Made by a program: the position numbers and the translations under genes. A stretch of 64,000 nt of DNA from assembly GCA_003263845.1 (NCBI GenBank), contig JYJN01000077.1, forward strand, positions 87,429-151,428. Direction: 5' to 3'. Shown piece by piece: positions 21,337 to 30,049 of this stretch; positions within the stretch are counted from its first letter, which is position 1; every line of letters begins with the position of its first letter. The DNA is from Vibrio aestivus. Lineage in GTDB: Bacteria; Pseudomonadota; Gammaproteobacteria; Enterobacterales; Vibrionaceae. A model generated the notes under the pieces. The model saw nothing but the letters and a program-made list of their open reading frames with translations, was not told the DNA's origin and did no database searches.

Positions 21337-22026
21337 TTATGTGAGTGAATCGCTACCAAATACAATCTGCTTGAGCAGGTGATACTCCTCATCACGGCCA
21401 TCAAAAAGTTCTTCAATCATTGCGTCTTCGCTAGTACCTGACAGTAGGCGCTTGCGGGCTTCTCTCATAGTCATGACAAGCAGTTCATCTTTCGGTAAAT
21501 CAGCATCATCGTTTGGAGACCATTGAGTAAACTGCTGACTACGCTCAGTTTGCAGGAGTAATGGCTGCATATTGGTGACTTCGTGCTTAACCAAATCGAG
21601 CATCGAGTCTTTCACCGCATCCTTCATTTTGGTGTCTTTAGATAAACGCTCAATCAGTGCAGTGCTTAGATTAGTGTGCTCGACATATCCGGCTTTGCTA
21701 GGAAATGCATTGGTCAAACGAACAGAGAAATCCACACGCTCAATGACAGTTTGCGGGAAGAAAGTCAGCGCACACAAACAGTCGAAAGGAATCCAAAAAT
21801 CATCGCCAGCTTCAACTGCGTATTCTTGTTTACCAAGACGGACCAACATTACACCTTGTTTTACACAAATTAGGCTGTGTTTGAGTACCTTTTTACGGGG
21901 TGTGGTACTTAAAAAAGGAAACTCGAAGCTTTGGTGTGAAATCGCGTAATGCATATGGGTTCTCATTGTTCTTGGGTTGCTAAGATTACCGTTTCTTATA
22001 GTAAAATCCAACAGTAAGTGATACAT
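21337..22026 (-). CDS. Cupin-domain protein, AraC-type regulator relative
   Basis: 229 residues. The N-terminal half looks like an AraC-type cupin sensor (VLKHSLICVKQGVMLVRLG, EYAVEAGDDFWIPFDC). The C-terminal half is helical and acidic, and I cannot point to a convincing helix-turn-helix pair, so DNA binding is not assured. It diverges from the acyltransferase gene, and the roughly 100-base gap may hold promoters for both. Confidence 0.55.
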   Translation of the reverse strand: MYHLLLDFTIRNGNLSNPRTMRTHMHYAISHQSFEFPFLSTTPRKKVLKHSLICVKQGVMLVRLGKQEYAVEAGDDFWIPFDCLCALTFFPQTVIERVDFSVRLTNAFPSKAGYVEHTNLSTALIERLSKDTKMKDAVKDSMLDLVKHEVTNMQPLLLQTERSQQFTQWSPNDDADLPKDELLVMTMREARKRLLSGTSEDAMIEELFDGRDEEYHLLKQIVFGSDSLT

Positions 22027-22131
22027 AGACAGTAAGTCTGGTCTGACCTTGCCAAAACTGAGGGTTAGGTTGCTGATTAACGGGTTAACTATGCGTAGAA
22101 TAGACCCGCTTTTTATATGATGTAGTGAAAA

Positions 22132-23230
22132 ATGACTTCTAATACCGACCCATTTATTGATATTCGTCCGTACAACGATGACGAAATTCCAGCGGCAATT
22201 GACCGCCTAGTTAACGATGAAGAGTTTATCAGCGCAATTTTGCAGCATCGTTTCAAAAACAGCCCGTCTTGGTTCAAAGGGCTGATGTCTCCAATCGTTC
22301 GCGTATATCTGAAAATGAAGTGGGCGAAGCTTTCATCTGTTGAAGCGATTCAAAATGAAGTGAAGAAGTATCTTGAGCAAATGCTTGAAGTGACCACTGA
22401 TGGTGTAACTTATTCTGGCCTTGATCAATTAGATAAAGAGACGGCGTACCTGTTTGTTTCTAATCACCGTGATATCGCAATGGACCCAGCACTGGTCAAC
22501 TACGGTCTGCACCAGTCAGACCATAAAACTGTTCGTATCGCGATTGGCGATAACCTTCTAAAGAAGCCTTGTGCCACTGAGCTGATGCGTCTTAACAAGA
22601 GCTTTATCGTGAAACGCTCGGCTAAAGGCCACGTGAGATGATGAAAGCGTTAGGCACGCTGTCAGCTTACATTAAGCACTCACTGGATACGGCAAACTCT
22701 ATTTGGATTGCACAAAAAGAAGGACGCGCGAAAGATGGTAACGACTTTACCGATCCTGCAATCCTTAAAATGTTCCATGTAGAAGGTCGTAAGCAGAAAG
22801 TCGCATTTCCTGATTACATCAAATCATTGAAGATCGTGCCTGTAGCGATTTCATACGAAAACGATCCTTGCGATACGGCAAAAGCGCTAGAGCTATACGA
22901 AAAAGCGACCAGTGGAACGTACGAAAAAGGTGAATTCGAAGACATCGAAAGCATCATTCAAGCATTGTTGGTTACAAAGGCCGCGTGCATGTAGCGTTTG
23001 GTGAAGTGCTTACGGGTGATTTTGACACGCCAGAAGCGTTGGCCGCTGAGATTGATCGTCAGATTCACGATAACTACCGTCTATTCCCGATGAACCACTT
23101 AGCGGCGAAAGAAGGGGGAGCAGAAGAGAGTGTGAAGAAGCAGCTTGAAGAGAAGCTCGCAGCTTTACCTGAAGGTGCGCATCAATATCTGTTAGACAGC
23201 TACGCAAATCCTGTAAAGAACCAAGCGTAA
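22132..23230 (+). CDS. PlsC-like glycerolipid acyltransferase (frame interrupted twice)
   Basis: About 366 residues after restoring single bases near 22,622 and 22,950. The acyltransferase core motif reads SNHRDIAMDPALVNY, followed by LMRLNKSFIVKRSAKG and, after mending, VGYKGRVHVAFGEVL. It resembles 1-acyl-sn-glycerol-3-phosphate acyltransferases found in Vibrio genomes, though no hydrophobic N-terminal anchor is clear. The two breaks resemble the window-wide one-base-loss pattern. Confidence 0.75.
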
Positions 23231-23247
23231 AATCATACAAATGAATG

Positions 23248-23276
23248 AAAAAGAGATGCCTCGGCATCTCTTTTTT
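23248..23276. terminator. Bidirectional terminator between convergent genes
   Basis: AAAAAGAGATGCC-TC-GGCATCTCTTTTTT, with A- and T-runs on both sides. Confidence 0.8.
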
Positions 23277-23316
23277 ATGGTTATCGATTTAGTCTAAGCT
23301 TTTCTCATCGTTTCGT

Positions 23317-23925
23317 TTATCGAGCAACCGCTCCGCCCAAGGTTAAGTTGATTGGCCACTTACTGATTTGGTTACCGCCTAAAAATATGTTGCCGTTGAC
23401 GGTCATCGTATCTGGAAACTCAGTGATGGCAGAGCCTCCGATATACAAATCCCCCTCCACAATAATACCTTCAGGTAAAGCCTCTAACGGGGTTCGAATC
23501 ACACTGAGGTCGCCGCGTACGCGTAACCTAGGTGGCAAACTTGCTAGTGGTGTATCGGTAAAGTTGATATAGCCACCTACTCTAATACCGCCCGGCCAGC
23601 GAGTAATTTGAGCACCAAGAAAGTTCGCATAGCCTTTGATTTTAGTGCCTTTTTGAACTCGTGCCAGTTCACTGTTAGACGCATCTAAACTTCCGCCGAC
23701 ATCTAAACCACGTGGCAACGATTTAATCGATGTTTTGGCAATATTGAGATTGCCCTTGATTTCGATGCCTTCCGGCAAGCTAGTATAGGGCTTGTTACGC
23801 AAATCCAAGTTACCGTAGTTATCTAAATGGTTCAGAATTCGATAGTAATCTAACGGGTCAGCGGCTGTGGGGAGGGCCGTGACACTGAATAACAAAGAGA
23901 TAAGTGTGAGAATCAGTTTGGACAT
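23317..23925 (-). CDS. Exported protein with leucine-rich-like repeats
   Basis: 202 residues. A Sec signal peptide (LILTLISLLFSVTALPTAADP) leads into about seven repeats of roughly 21 residues with the pattern LPxGIxVxGxLxIxxTxI. These should stack into a small beta-solenoid or LRR-like rod in the periplasm or outside the cell. I know no function for it. Monocistronic by context. Confidence 0.68.
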   Translation of the reverse strand: MSKLILTLISLLFSVTALPTAADPLDYYRILNHLDNYGNLDLRNKPYTSLPEGIEIKGNLNIAKTSIKSLPRGLDVGGSLDASNSELARVQKGTKIKGYANFLGAQITRWPGGIRVGGYINFTDTPLASLPPRLRVRGDLSVIRTPLEALPEGIIVEGDLYIGGSAITEFPDTMTVNGNIFLGGNQISKWPINLTLGGAVAR

Positions 23926-24061
23926 AATGCAATGAGTTAATAGTAGATACTCATAGTATCGGCATCCTACCGTAGAGCTTCAACCGTTATTCTACTATGG
24001 GAAGAGTGACTGCATGGAAGGTCACAAAAAGATAAGGTGATTTCCTAGATTGCAGGTACAA

Positions 24062-24085
24062 AAAAGCGGGCTGCTGCCCGCTTTT
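24062..24085. terminator. Terminator of yfcZ
   Basis: AAAAGCGGGC-TGCT-GCCCGCTTTT lies 17 bases beyond the yfcZ stop. Confidence 0.78.
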
Positions 24086-24101
24086 AGAAATTCCTATTGG
24101 C

Positions 24102-24401
24102 TTATCGTGAGATTGAACGTGATTTCAGTTCGAAGATAAGTTTTTCAGCGCTAACTTCGAACTTGAAGCGTGCTTTTAACTCTGTTGAGTCGTCAGTAAG
24201 TTCGCTTGCTTCAAACTCAACGTTCTCACAAACTTCTTTTGCCAGCGCGACGTATTTACTGAACTCAGCTTCGATTTGAGCCTTGCTTGAAGCGAAGATC
24301 GAAACTTCAGCCACATCATCACCTTCTTTGATAATGAAGCCCATTTCGCCTGCACATCCACACGCTTCACATACTTCTTCTACATTGTTATCAATGCTCA
24401 T
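24102..24401 (-). CDS. yfcZ: YfcZ/YiiS family protein
   Basis: 99 residues. A Cys-rich start (VCEACGCAGEMGFIIKEGDD) and an alternating helix-strand body match the YfcZ/YiiS (DUF406) family of small cytosolic gammaproteobacterial proteins of unknown role. Confidence 0.82.
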   Translation of the reverse strand: MSIDNNVEEVCEACGCAGEMGFIIKEGDDVAEVSIFASSKAQIEAEFSKYVALAKEVCENVEFEASELTDDSTELKARFKFEVSAEKLIFELKSRSISR

Positions 24402-24895
24402 AATTTAAAACCTCTTAAACAATTTGTTGATATTTTACAGACATATTTGAGGTCAATCCACAAAAAAACAAGGGTTACCCAAGAAAAACCAAACCGTATG
24501 CTAGGCTTTATAAAGTGAAAAAAGATCGTTTTTGATAGGTGTTGTGAAAACTCAATGTGATCTGAGTCATGTTTATGGGCTAACAGGTCGGTTTGTATGG
24601 CAAGGATGGTATTTGTTGAGTTGCTTGTCACTAAAATTTATAAGATTATCGTTCCTTATAACATATAATAATACCCATGCAAATGTTGCATATTCATTTA
24701 TTTGCCGAATATGCTAAATCTAGACGTGGGATATAACATTTATGCACGTAACCCCATATGGTATCAAGAGTTTTATTAATATTTTTGATATTTATGGAAT
24801 GGCTGCCAACTACGTATAGCATAAATAATGTTGAATTTTATGATTTTCAATGGCTCACCTATTGATGAGTGTTATTGATTTAAAAGAGAAGAACC
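24402..24895. other. AT-rich intergenic region before the TetR gene
   Basis: 494 bases without a supported gene. It holds an 8 bp inverted repeat (GCATATTC at 24,688 and GAATATGC at 24,707), which could be an operator, and AT-rich stretches able to act as promoters for yfcZ (leftward) and the TetR gene (rightward). Confidence 0.4.
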
Positions 24896-25357
24896 ATGCC
24901 AAAGCGTAGTAAAGAAGATACTGAGATTACCATCCAAACTATCATGGATGCAGTGGTGGATCAGTTATTGAGACTCGGGTATGACAAGATGTCGTACACC
25001 ACATTGAGCCAGCAAACGGGGGTTTCCCGCACTGGTATTAGCCATCACTTTCCGAAGAAAACGGACTTTACCGCAGCGTTAGATGGCCGAATCTTCAAAA
25101 TGTTTGTAGAGCACCTTGATTTTGACAACGGGCTAGATGCTTTTTCAGCAAGCTGGATTAAAGCGTTAGACAACTCAGAGTTCCTTGCGATTTTGCGCCT
25201 TTTATTTCATCACACTGTTACGTCAGTAAAGACTCATGAGTTTGCAGCCAACGGTATTGATCGTCTTTATAAAATGGGCGAAGCAGAATTTGGCCCAGCC
25301 AGTGAAAAAGAGATCGAATGGCTATTGGGCAGAACCCTTGTTCACATGAGCAAGTAG
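24896..25357 (+). CDS. Short TetR-family transcription regulator
   Basis: 153 residues. The N-terminal helix-turn-helix (about 28-60) reads KMSYTTLSQQTGVSRTGISH followed by HFPKKTDF, a clean TetR pattern. The ligand domain is shorter than the usual 140-150 residues. AAAAGAGAAGAACC precedes the ATG. No obvious target gene is adjacent. Confidence 0.8.
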   Translation: MPKRSKEDTEITIQTIMDAVVDQLLRLGYDKMSYTTLSQQTGVSRTGISHHFPKKTDFTAALDGRIFKMFVEHLDFDNGLDAFSASWIKALDNSEFLAILRLLFHHTVTSVKTHEFAANGIDRLYKMGEAEFGPASEKEIEWLLGRTLVHMSK

Positions 25358-25437
25358 TAGGTTCACAAATAGAGCCAAGCTGGTCTTGGTTACATACTCG
25401 ATTGTAAGTCCTATGGTGAGAGCCTTAAGATTCAGAC

Positions 25438-25466
25438 AAAAAGCCTTCTAATAGGAAGGCTTTTTT
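25438..25466 (+). terminator. Terminator after the TetR gene
   Basis: AAAAAGCCTTCTAATAGGAAGGCTTTTTT, a 10 bp stem with a strong U-tract. Confidence 0.78.
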
Positions 25467-25616
25467 CGTTTCAATGTTCTCTAGATAACCAATTTGGCAA
25501 AAATATTAATCAAATCTATCGATAATCGCGGTTAATTTTGCGACGCATCTCCTAGTGCGATAACAATCTGTTACACTCTACTGTATGGAATAATAATAAG
25601 AGTAGTAGGTGGTCGC

Positions 25617-26621
25617 ATGTCATACCCCGTACTCATCTGTGACGATTCAGCATTGGCTCGTAAGCAGATGGCGCGTTCTCTACCTGCATCATTAAATGCA
25701 GATATCACCTTTGCTGTTCATGGACTTGATGCCCTAGAGCAATTGGAAGCAAATACATTCAAACTGATGTTTCTCGATCTCACCATGCCGGAACTTGACG
25801 GCTTTGGTACCTTAGAAGAGATCGGCAAACGTGGGATTGATATACCTGTCGTGGTCGTGTCTGGTGACATCCAGCCAAAGGCCAAAGAAAGAGTCATGGC
25901 ACTGGGTGCCAGAGCCTTCATACAAAAACCGATAGATAAAGAAGCCCTTAAAGCTGTACTTCGTGAACTTGTCGAAGTGGCATCTCAACCGCAAATCATG
26001 ACTCCCGTATCGGTTGAGTTACCCGTTTTAAAACGTCGCGATATTTATATGGAAGTGGCCAACGTCTCTATTGGCCGCGCAGCTGATGCGTTAGCTCGTC
26101 ATTTCGATGTGTTTGTGCATTTGCCATTGCCGAACGTCAATATTTTTGAGGTCAGTGAGCTTCATATGGCTCTGCGAGATTTGGCAGAAAATGATCAGGT
26201 TTCCGGCGTTTGTCAGGGTTTCAGTGGAGAAGGTATCGCAGGGGAAGCGCTGGTTCTTTTAAGTGACTCCAGTGTCACTGATTTGAAGAAATTGATGAAA
26301 GTGCCAGCCGACAGCGAAGAGTTAGAAGAACTTGAGCTCCTAATGGACGTATCGAACATCCTAGTGGGCTCATTTTTGAATGGGTTAGGGGAGCAATCGG
26401 AAGTCCGTTTCTTCCAAAGCTCTCCTGTATTGCTAGGCCAGCATATCTCAATTGATTCAGTGATCAATTCAACGTCGGGTTCGTTTACCAAAACCATGAC
26501 CTTTGAAGTGAGCTACAACATCGATGGCACCAGTATTCGCTGTGATTTACTGTTCATGTTTGTGGACGAATCATTACCACTATTGGACAACAAACTCTCT
26601 TATCTCATGGAGGACTTCTAA
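25617..26621 (+). CDS. CheY-CheC fusion response regulator
   Basis: 334 residues. The N-terminal receiver (1-122) has the acidic pair ICDDSALARKQ, the phosphorylation Asp in LMFLDLTMPELDG, Thr/Ser in VVVSGD and the Lys in FIQKPIDK. The C-terminal part (about 140-334) resembles CheC/CheX-type phosphatases, with repeated acidic helices (ELEELELLMDVSNILVGSFLNG). It probably dephosphorylates CheY-like regulators under control of its own receiver. Its stop overlaps the start of the PAS gene. Confidence 0.8.
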   Translation: MSYPVLICDDSALARKQMARSLPASLNADITFAVHGLDALEQLEANTFKLMFLDLTMPELDGFGTLEEIGKRGIDIPVVVVSGDIQPKAKERVMALGARAFIQKPIDKEALKAVLRELVEVASQPQIMTPVSVELPVLKRRDIYMEVANVSIGRAADALARHFDVFVHLPLPNVNIFEVSELHMALRDLAENDQVSGVCQGFSGEGIAGEALVLLSDSSVTDLKKLMKVPADSEELEELELLMDVSNILVGSFLNGLGEQSEVRFFQSSPVLLGQHISIDSVINSTSGSFTKTMTFEVSYNIDGTSIRCDLLFMFVDESLPLLDNKLSYLMEDF

Positions 26622-27063
26622 TGCTTAATCTTCCTGCAGAATTCGAGCAGTTCCACTGGATGGTGGATATGGTTCAAAACGTGGATATGGCTTGATCGTG
26701 ATTGACCGTGACTACAAAGTTCAAGTGTGGAACGGTTTCATGACGCACCATAGTGGTGTGCAGTCACACGATGCTATAGACAAGTCCTTGTTTGAACTTT
26801 TTCCAGAGATCCCTCAAGAGTGGTTCAAGCTGAAAACTAAGCCAGTTTACGACTTAGGCTGCCGAAGCTTTATCACTTGGCAACAGCGTCCTTACTTATT
26901 TAAGTGCCGTAACGTACGCCCTGTGACTCAGCAAGCGGAGTTTATGTACCAGAACATCACGCTTAACCCGATGCGCACGCCAACGGGTGACATCAAGTCT
27001 TTGTTCCTATCTATTCAAGATGCAACAGCAGAAGCATTGATCTCTAAATCTCAGAAAGCGTAA
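26621..27063 (+). CDS. PAS-domain sensor partner (frame interrupted once)
   Basis: About 147 residues after restoring one G near 26,690 (ATG-GCT to ATG-GGC). A single PAS domain begins at GLIVIDRDYKVQVWN and ends at SLFLSIQDAT; no kinase, GGDEF or EAL domain follows. TAATG overlap with the CheY-CheC gene implies coupled translation, so the pair is probably a sensor and regulator unit. Ligand unknown. Confidence 0.75.
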
Positions 27064-27082
27064 CTCGCGCCCAGTAGATCGA

Positions 27083-27110
27083 AAAAGCGGCAATAACTGC
27101 CGCTTTTTTT
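27083..27110 (+). terminator. Terminator of the CheY-CheC/PAS operon
   Basis: AAAAAGCGGCAATAACTGCCGCTTTTTTT, an imperfect 9 bp stem and U-tract. Confidence 0.78.
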
Positions 27111-27136
27111 ATTCTCAGATTGCCGCAGTTGTGATT

Positions 27137-27727
27137 TTAAAGTTTATAACGTGCGCCAAACAAAATCGCAGAGTTGGAGTAATCGCTATCGAGTTCCAGG
27201 TAGCTAAACTCGACACTAAATTCTAAGTCTTTCTCGGAACGAGAGTGCATTTTTGCGCCAATACCGATGTACGGGTGAGTACCAGAACTGTACTGCACCT
27301 CATTAAAGCCAGCGCTCTGTACGCTCTCTTCGAAGGTCGAGTGGGTTAATCCGCCTTTCGCATAGAGGAAACCAATGTCTTTGATTGGGTGCTGAATACG
27401 AACGCCACCAAAAACGCCTTGATAGTAGGCTTCGCGGTTTAAGTCGGCAGAATCGACGTTAGAAGGACGGCCACCGTCCGATTCAGAGTAGCCCACATCT
27501 AAGTCAAAATAATTGGAAACGGCGTAGCTATAGCCGACTTGAGTTACCCAAGCACCATCTGAGGTATCACGATATTGGACATTAGCGTAGCCTGAATCAA
27601 CATAAGCGCCAGAATCACGAACAGGTGAAGAAGAAGCCAAGGTGTTCGGAGAAAAAAGAACAGCAGAAACGACCAAACATAAAGAGAGAGTGACCAAGTT
27701 GAACAACTTTTGCCCTGTATTTTCCAT
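27137..27727 (-). CDS. Outer-membrane beta-barrel protein
   Basis: 196 residues. A signal sequence (about 8-32, ending NTLASS) is followed by alternating beta strands with aromatic girdles (VQYRDTSDGAWVTQVGYSYA, YFDLDVGYSES) and a final strand AILFGARYKL, the usual barrel-assembly end signal. It fits the small OmpA/Ail-like eight-strand class. Function unknown. Confidence 0.75.
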   Translation of the reverse strand: MENTGQKLFNLVTLSLCLVVSAVLFSPNTLASSSPVRDSGAYVDSGYANVQYRDTSDGAWVTQVGYSYAVSNYFDLDVGYSESDGGRPSNVDSADLNREAYYQGVFGGVRIQHPIKDIGFLYAKGGLTHSTFEESVQSAGFNEVQYSSGTHPYIGIGAKMHSRSEKDLEFSVEFSYLELDSDYSNSAILFGARYKL

Positions 27728-28103
27728 CTCAAGATTCCTTTCGTTGCTGGGTTATTGACGCCATACATTCATCTAGCAACTACCAGGCCGACTACATCTA
27801 TAAATATAAAATATGTTTAATTAATTTATATGGATCATTCTTTGAATGTAATGATGGAAAAATAGCCACAAATCGTCTCGCCTTAGGGTGACTTTAATCA
27901 CATTATTGAGCGGAGGACGGTAAGTTAATCGTTTTCGGAAAACGTTTGTTTAAATAACAAAAGAATAATGGCGGCAATAAATAGCATCTAAACTATTGTT
28001 TTATATGAGATGTAAATATTTTGACGCTGAAGGGAAAAGAAGGGCGGTTTTTCAGGTATGGATTCTGACGCATGGTATCACAAAAAAAATTGAAAAATCA
28101 GTC

Positions 28104-28131
28104 TTGCGACAAATAAATCACAGCCTATAAT
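28104..28131 (+). promoter_or_regulatory. Sigma-70 promoter of the guaC leader
   Basis: TTGCGA at 28,104-28,109 and TATAAT at 28,126-28,131 are separated by 16 bases. Start of transcription would fall near 28,138, directly at the base of the next hairpin. Confidence 0.6.
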
Positions 28132-28138
28132 GCTGAAA

Positions 28139-28170
28139 ACCGGAGCGTCTGCCAACGCTCCGGTTTTTTT
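28139..28170 (+). terminator. Intrinsic terminator within the guaC leader
   Basis: ACCGGAGCG-TCTGCCAA-CGCTCCGGT followed by a run of Ts. The 9 bp GC-rich stem lies only a few bases after the predicted start site, and no gene lies upstream on this strand, so it acts on the guaC transcript itself or ends a tiny RNA. Confidence 0.65.
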
Positions 28171-28215
28171 GTGTCCGAAGAAAGGTAACGCGTCTGCCAA
28201 CGAGTTGCCAACGCA

Positions 28216-28248
28216 CTATGCTTACTAATAAATGCAAGTAAGCCATAG
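28216..28248 (+). promoter_or_regulatory. Second hairpin in the guaC leader
   Basis: CTATGCTTACT pairs with AGTAAGCCATAG (one bulge). It lies 41 bases before the guaC start codon. The decamer ACTAATAAAT occurs in its loop and again just before the ribosome site. Confidence 0.5.
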
Positions 28249-28289
28249 GCCCACTGGAACATGTACTAATAAATCAAGGAATTTACACA

Positions 28290-29336
28290 ATGCGTATCGA
28301 ACAAGAACTTAAGTTAGGCTTTAAAGATGTACTGTTTCGCCCTAAGCGATCAACACTAAAAAGTCGTTCTCAAGTAAATTTAACGCGCGATTTTACATTC
28401 AAGCACAGTGGTCGTCAATGGTCTGGTGTACCAGTCATTGCAGCGAACATGGATTCAGTGGGCAGTTTCGAAATGGCAACAGAGCTTGCCAAGCACGGCG
28501 CAATGACAGCAATTCACAAGCACTACACAGTAGAGCAGTGGGCAGAGTTCGTTAAAGGTGCAGATAAAGAAACACTAAACAAAGTCTTCGTATCTACCGG
28601 TACGTCTGAGCGTGATTTCGAAAAAACAAAAGAGATCATGGCGCTGAGCGACGATCTAGAGTTCATCTGTATCGACATCGCAAACGGCTATTCAGAGCAC
28701 CTTGTTGAATTCGTAGAAAAAGTGCGCGCGCAGTTCCCAACTAAAACTATCTCTGCAGGTAACGTGGTTACTGGCGATATGTGTGAAGAGCTAATCCTAG
28801 CAGGCGCAGATATCGTTAAAGTGGGTATCGGCCCAGGCTCTGTATGTACAACACGTGTTAAAACAGGTGTGGGTTACCCTCAGCTTTCTGCAATCATCGA
28901 ATGTGCAGACGCTGCGCACGGTCTTGGCGGTATGATCATCGGCGACGGTGGTTGTTCTTGTGCTGGTGACGTTGCTAAAGCATTCGGCGGCGGGGCAGAT
29001 TTCGTTATGCTAGGCGGTATGCTAGCTGGCCACGAGCAATCTGGCGGCGAGATCATCGAGAAAGACGGTGAGAAGTTCATGAAGTTCTACGGCATGTCTT
29101 CACAGTCGGCAATGGACAAGCACTCTGGCGGTGTTGCTCAGTACCGTGCAGCTGAAGGTAAAACCGTACTATTGCCTTACCGTGGCGATGTTAACAACAC
29201 GATTTCTGACATCCTTGGTGGTGTACGTTCAACATGTACATACGTAGGCGCAGCAAAGCTTAAAGAGCTAACGAAGCGTACAACGTTCATCCGTGTTCAA
29301 GAGCAAGAGAACAACGTATTCGGTAAAGAGAAGTAA
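28290..29336 (+). CDS. guaC: GMP reductase
   Basis: 348 residues, full length and intact. It reduces GMP to IMP with NADPH in purine salvage. IMPDH/GMPR signatures are visible: [10 protein letters not shown], the phosphate loop and catalytic Cys in [32 protein letters not shown] and the YGMSSQSAM flap. AAGGAATTTACACA precedes the ATG. It is the last chromosomal gene before the defence island and ends at a strong terminator. Confidence 0.95.
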   Translation: MRIEQELKLGFKDVLFRPKRSTLKSRSQVNLTRDFTFKHSGRQWSGVPVIAANMDSVGSFEMATELAKHGAMTAIHKHYTVEQWAEFVKGADKETLNKVFVSTGTSERDFEKTKEIMALSDDLEFICIDIANGYSEHLVEFVEKVRAQFPTKTISAGNVVTGDMCEELILAGADIVKVGIGPGSVCTTRVKTGVGYPQLSAIIECADAAHGLGGMIIGDGGCSCAGDVAKAFGGGADFVMLGGMLAGHEQSGGEIIEKDGEKFMKFYGMSSQSAMDKHSGGVAQYRAAEGKTVLLPYRGDVNNTISDILGGVRSTCTYVGAAKLKELTKRTTFIRVQEQENNVFGKEK

Positions 29337-29364
29337 TCTGATACTTCGGAAATTATCAAATATT

Positions 29365-29393
29365 AAGAGCCGCTTTTAGCGGCTCTTTTTTTT
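29365..29393 (+). terminator. Terminator of guaC, left edge of the island
   Basis: AAGAGCCGC-TTTTA-GCGGCTCTTTTTTTT. Confidence 0.82.
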
Positions 29394-30049
29394 CTGAAAT
29401 AGTGACACTTTGGTGCAGGTAACAATGAAGTTTTTTCAAAATTAAGTCGTTTCGGCAGTACCTTTTCTGGCCTCTCATAGAATTCTATTTTATTGCGAAG
29501 TACTACACAACTTTTACTATTATAAGCAACTGCATGCATCTATTTGGGAGCGATGGCATATAAACTGAAGCCTTCACATTTGGCAGGACACTAAAGTTTG
29601 TATCGAAGAGCACCAAAATGAGTAGTCCAGCGGTTGTTATCTTTTGAGTTAGTAAAAAGACAAGGCTTAAACAATAAATGGAATTACAGTTTAAAAGCGT
29701 ATCAGGTAAAGACAACGTAGGAGACTTTACTTGGATACACCAATCGGGACGTTAGACTTTAGTTGCAAATATGGTACGACGGTTAGAAGAACAGAACTTA
29801 TAGTGCATCACGACACTTTATAATAATGATGCCTGAGCAAATATCGTACAAAGCAATTGAACTCTTCACTGCTGAAAGATGCACTCAATACCTATCGTCG
29901 GAAACTTAAAATATATGAGGGTGTAATGAGTCTCAAAGAGACTTGGTACCCGCTACTGGCTCATTAAATTTAACTAGCCATCCTGTTAACACTATGTTGA
30001 TTCGGTGCTACCTATCAAGACAGAAAGTAAACACAATACGGAATCGTTA
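29394..30049. other. Gene-free left margin of the defence island
   Basis: 656 bases with no supported gene. The only recognisable content is the decayed copy at 29,600-29,780 of the junction found intact at 53.5 kb. The rest is AT-rich and full of stops. No integrase, tRNA end or clear attachment site was found. Confidence 0.6.
29600..29780 (+). repeat. Decayed direct copy of the PLD/NERD-pseudokinase gene junction
   Basis: This stretch matches 53,494-53,678 in the same orientation. It covers the last codons of the PLD-like gene, the intergenic sequence and the first 26 or so codons of the NERD-pseudokinase gene. From 29,674 to 29,775 I count about seven mismatches by eye. The copied frame starts MELQFKSVSGK but stops at a TAG in place of the CAG codon, so it is a pseudogene fragment. 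It shows that a second copy of this operon, or an unequal exchange involving it, once existed here. Confidence 0.85.

Noticed and set aside
28139..28289. Purine riboswitch in the guaC leader
   Set aside because: The three-way junction and conserved loop bases of the purine aptamer are not visible; only hairpins are.
29826..29911. Short frame MMPEQISYKAIELF and onward in the left margin
   Set aside because: Only 27 codons, no ribosome site and no resemblance to a known small protein; surrounding DNA is decayed.
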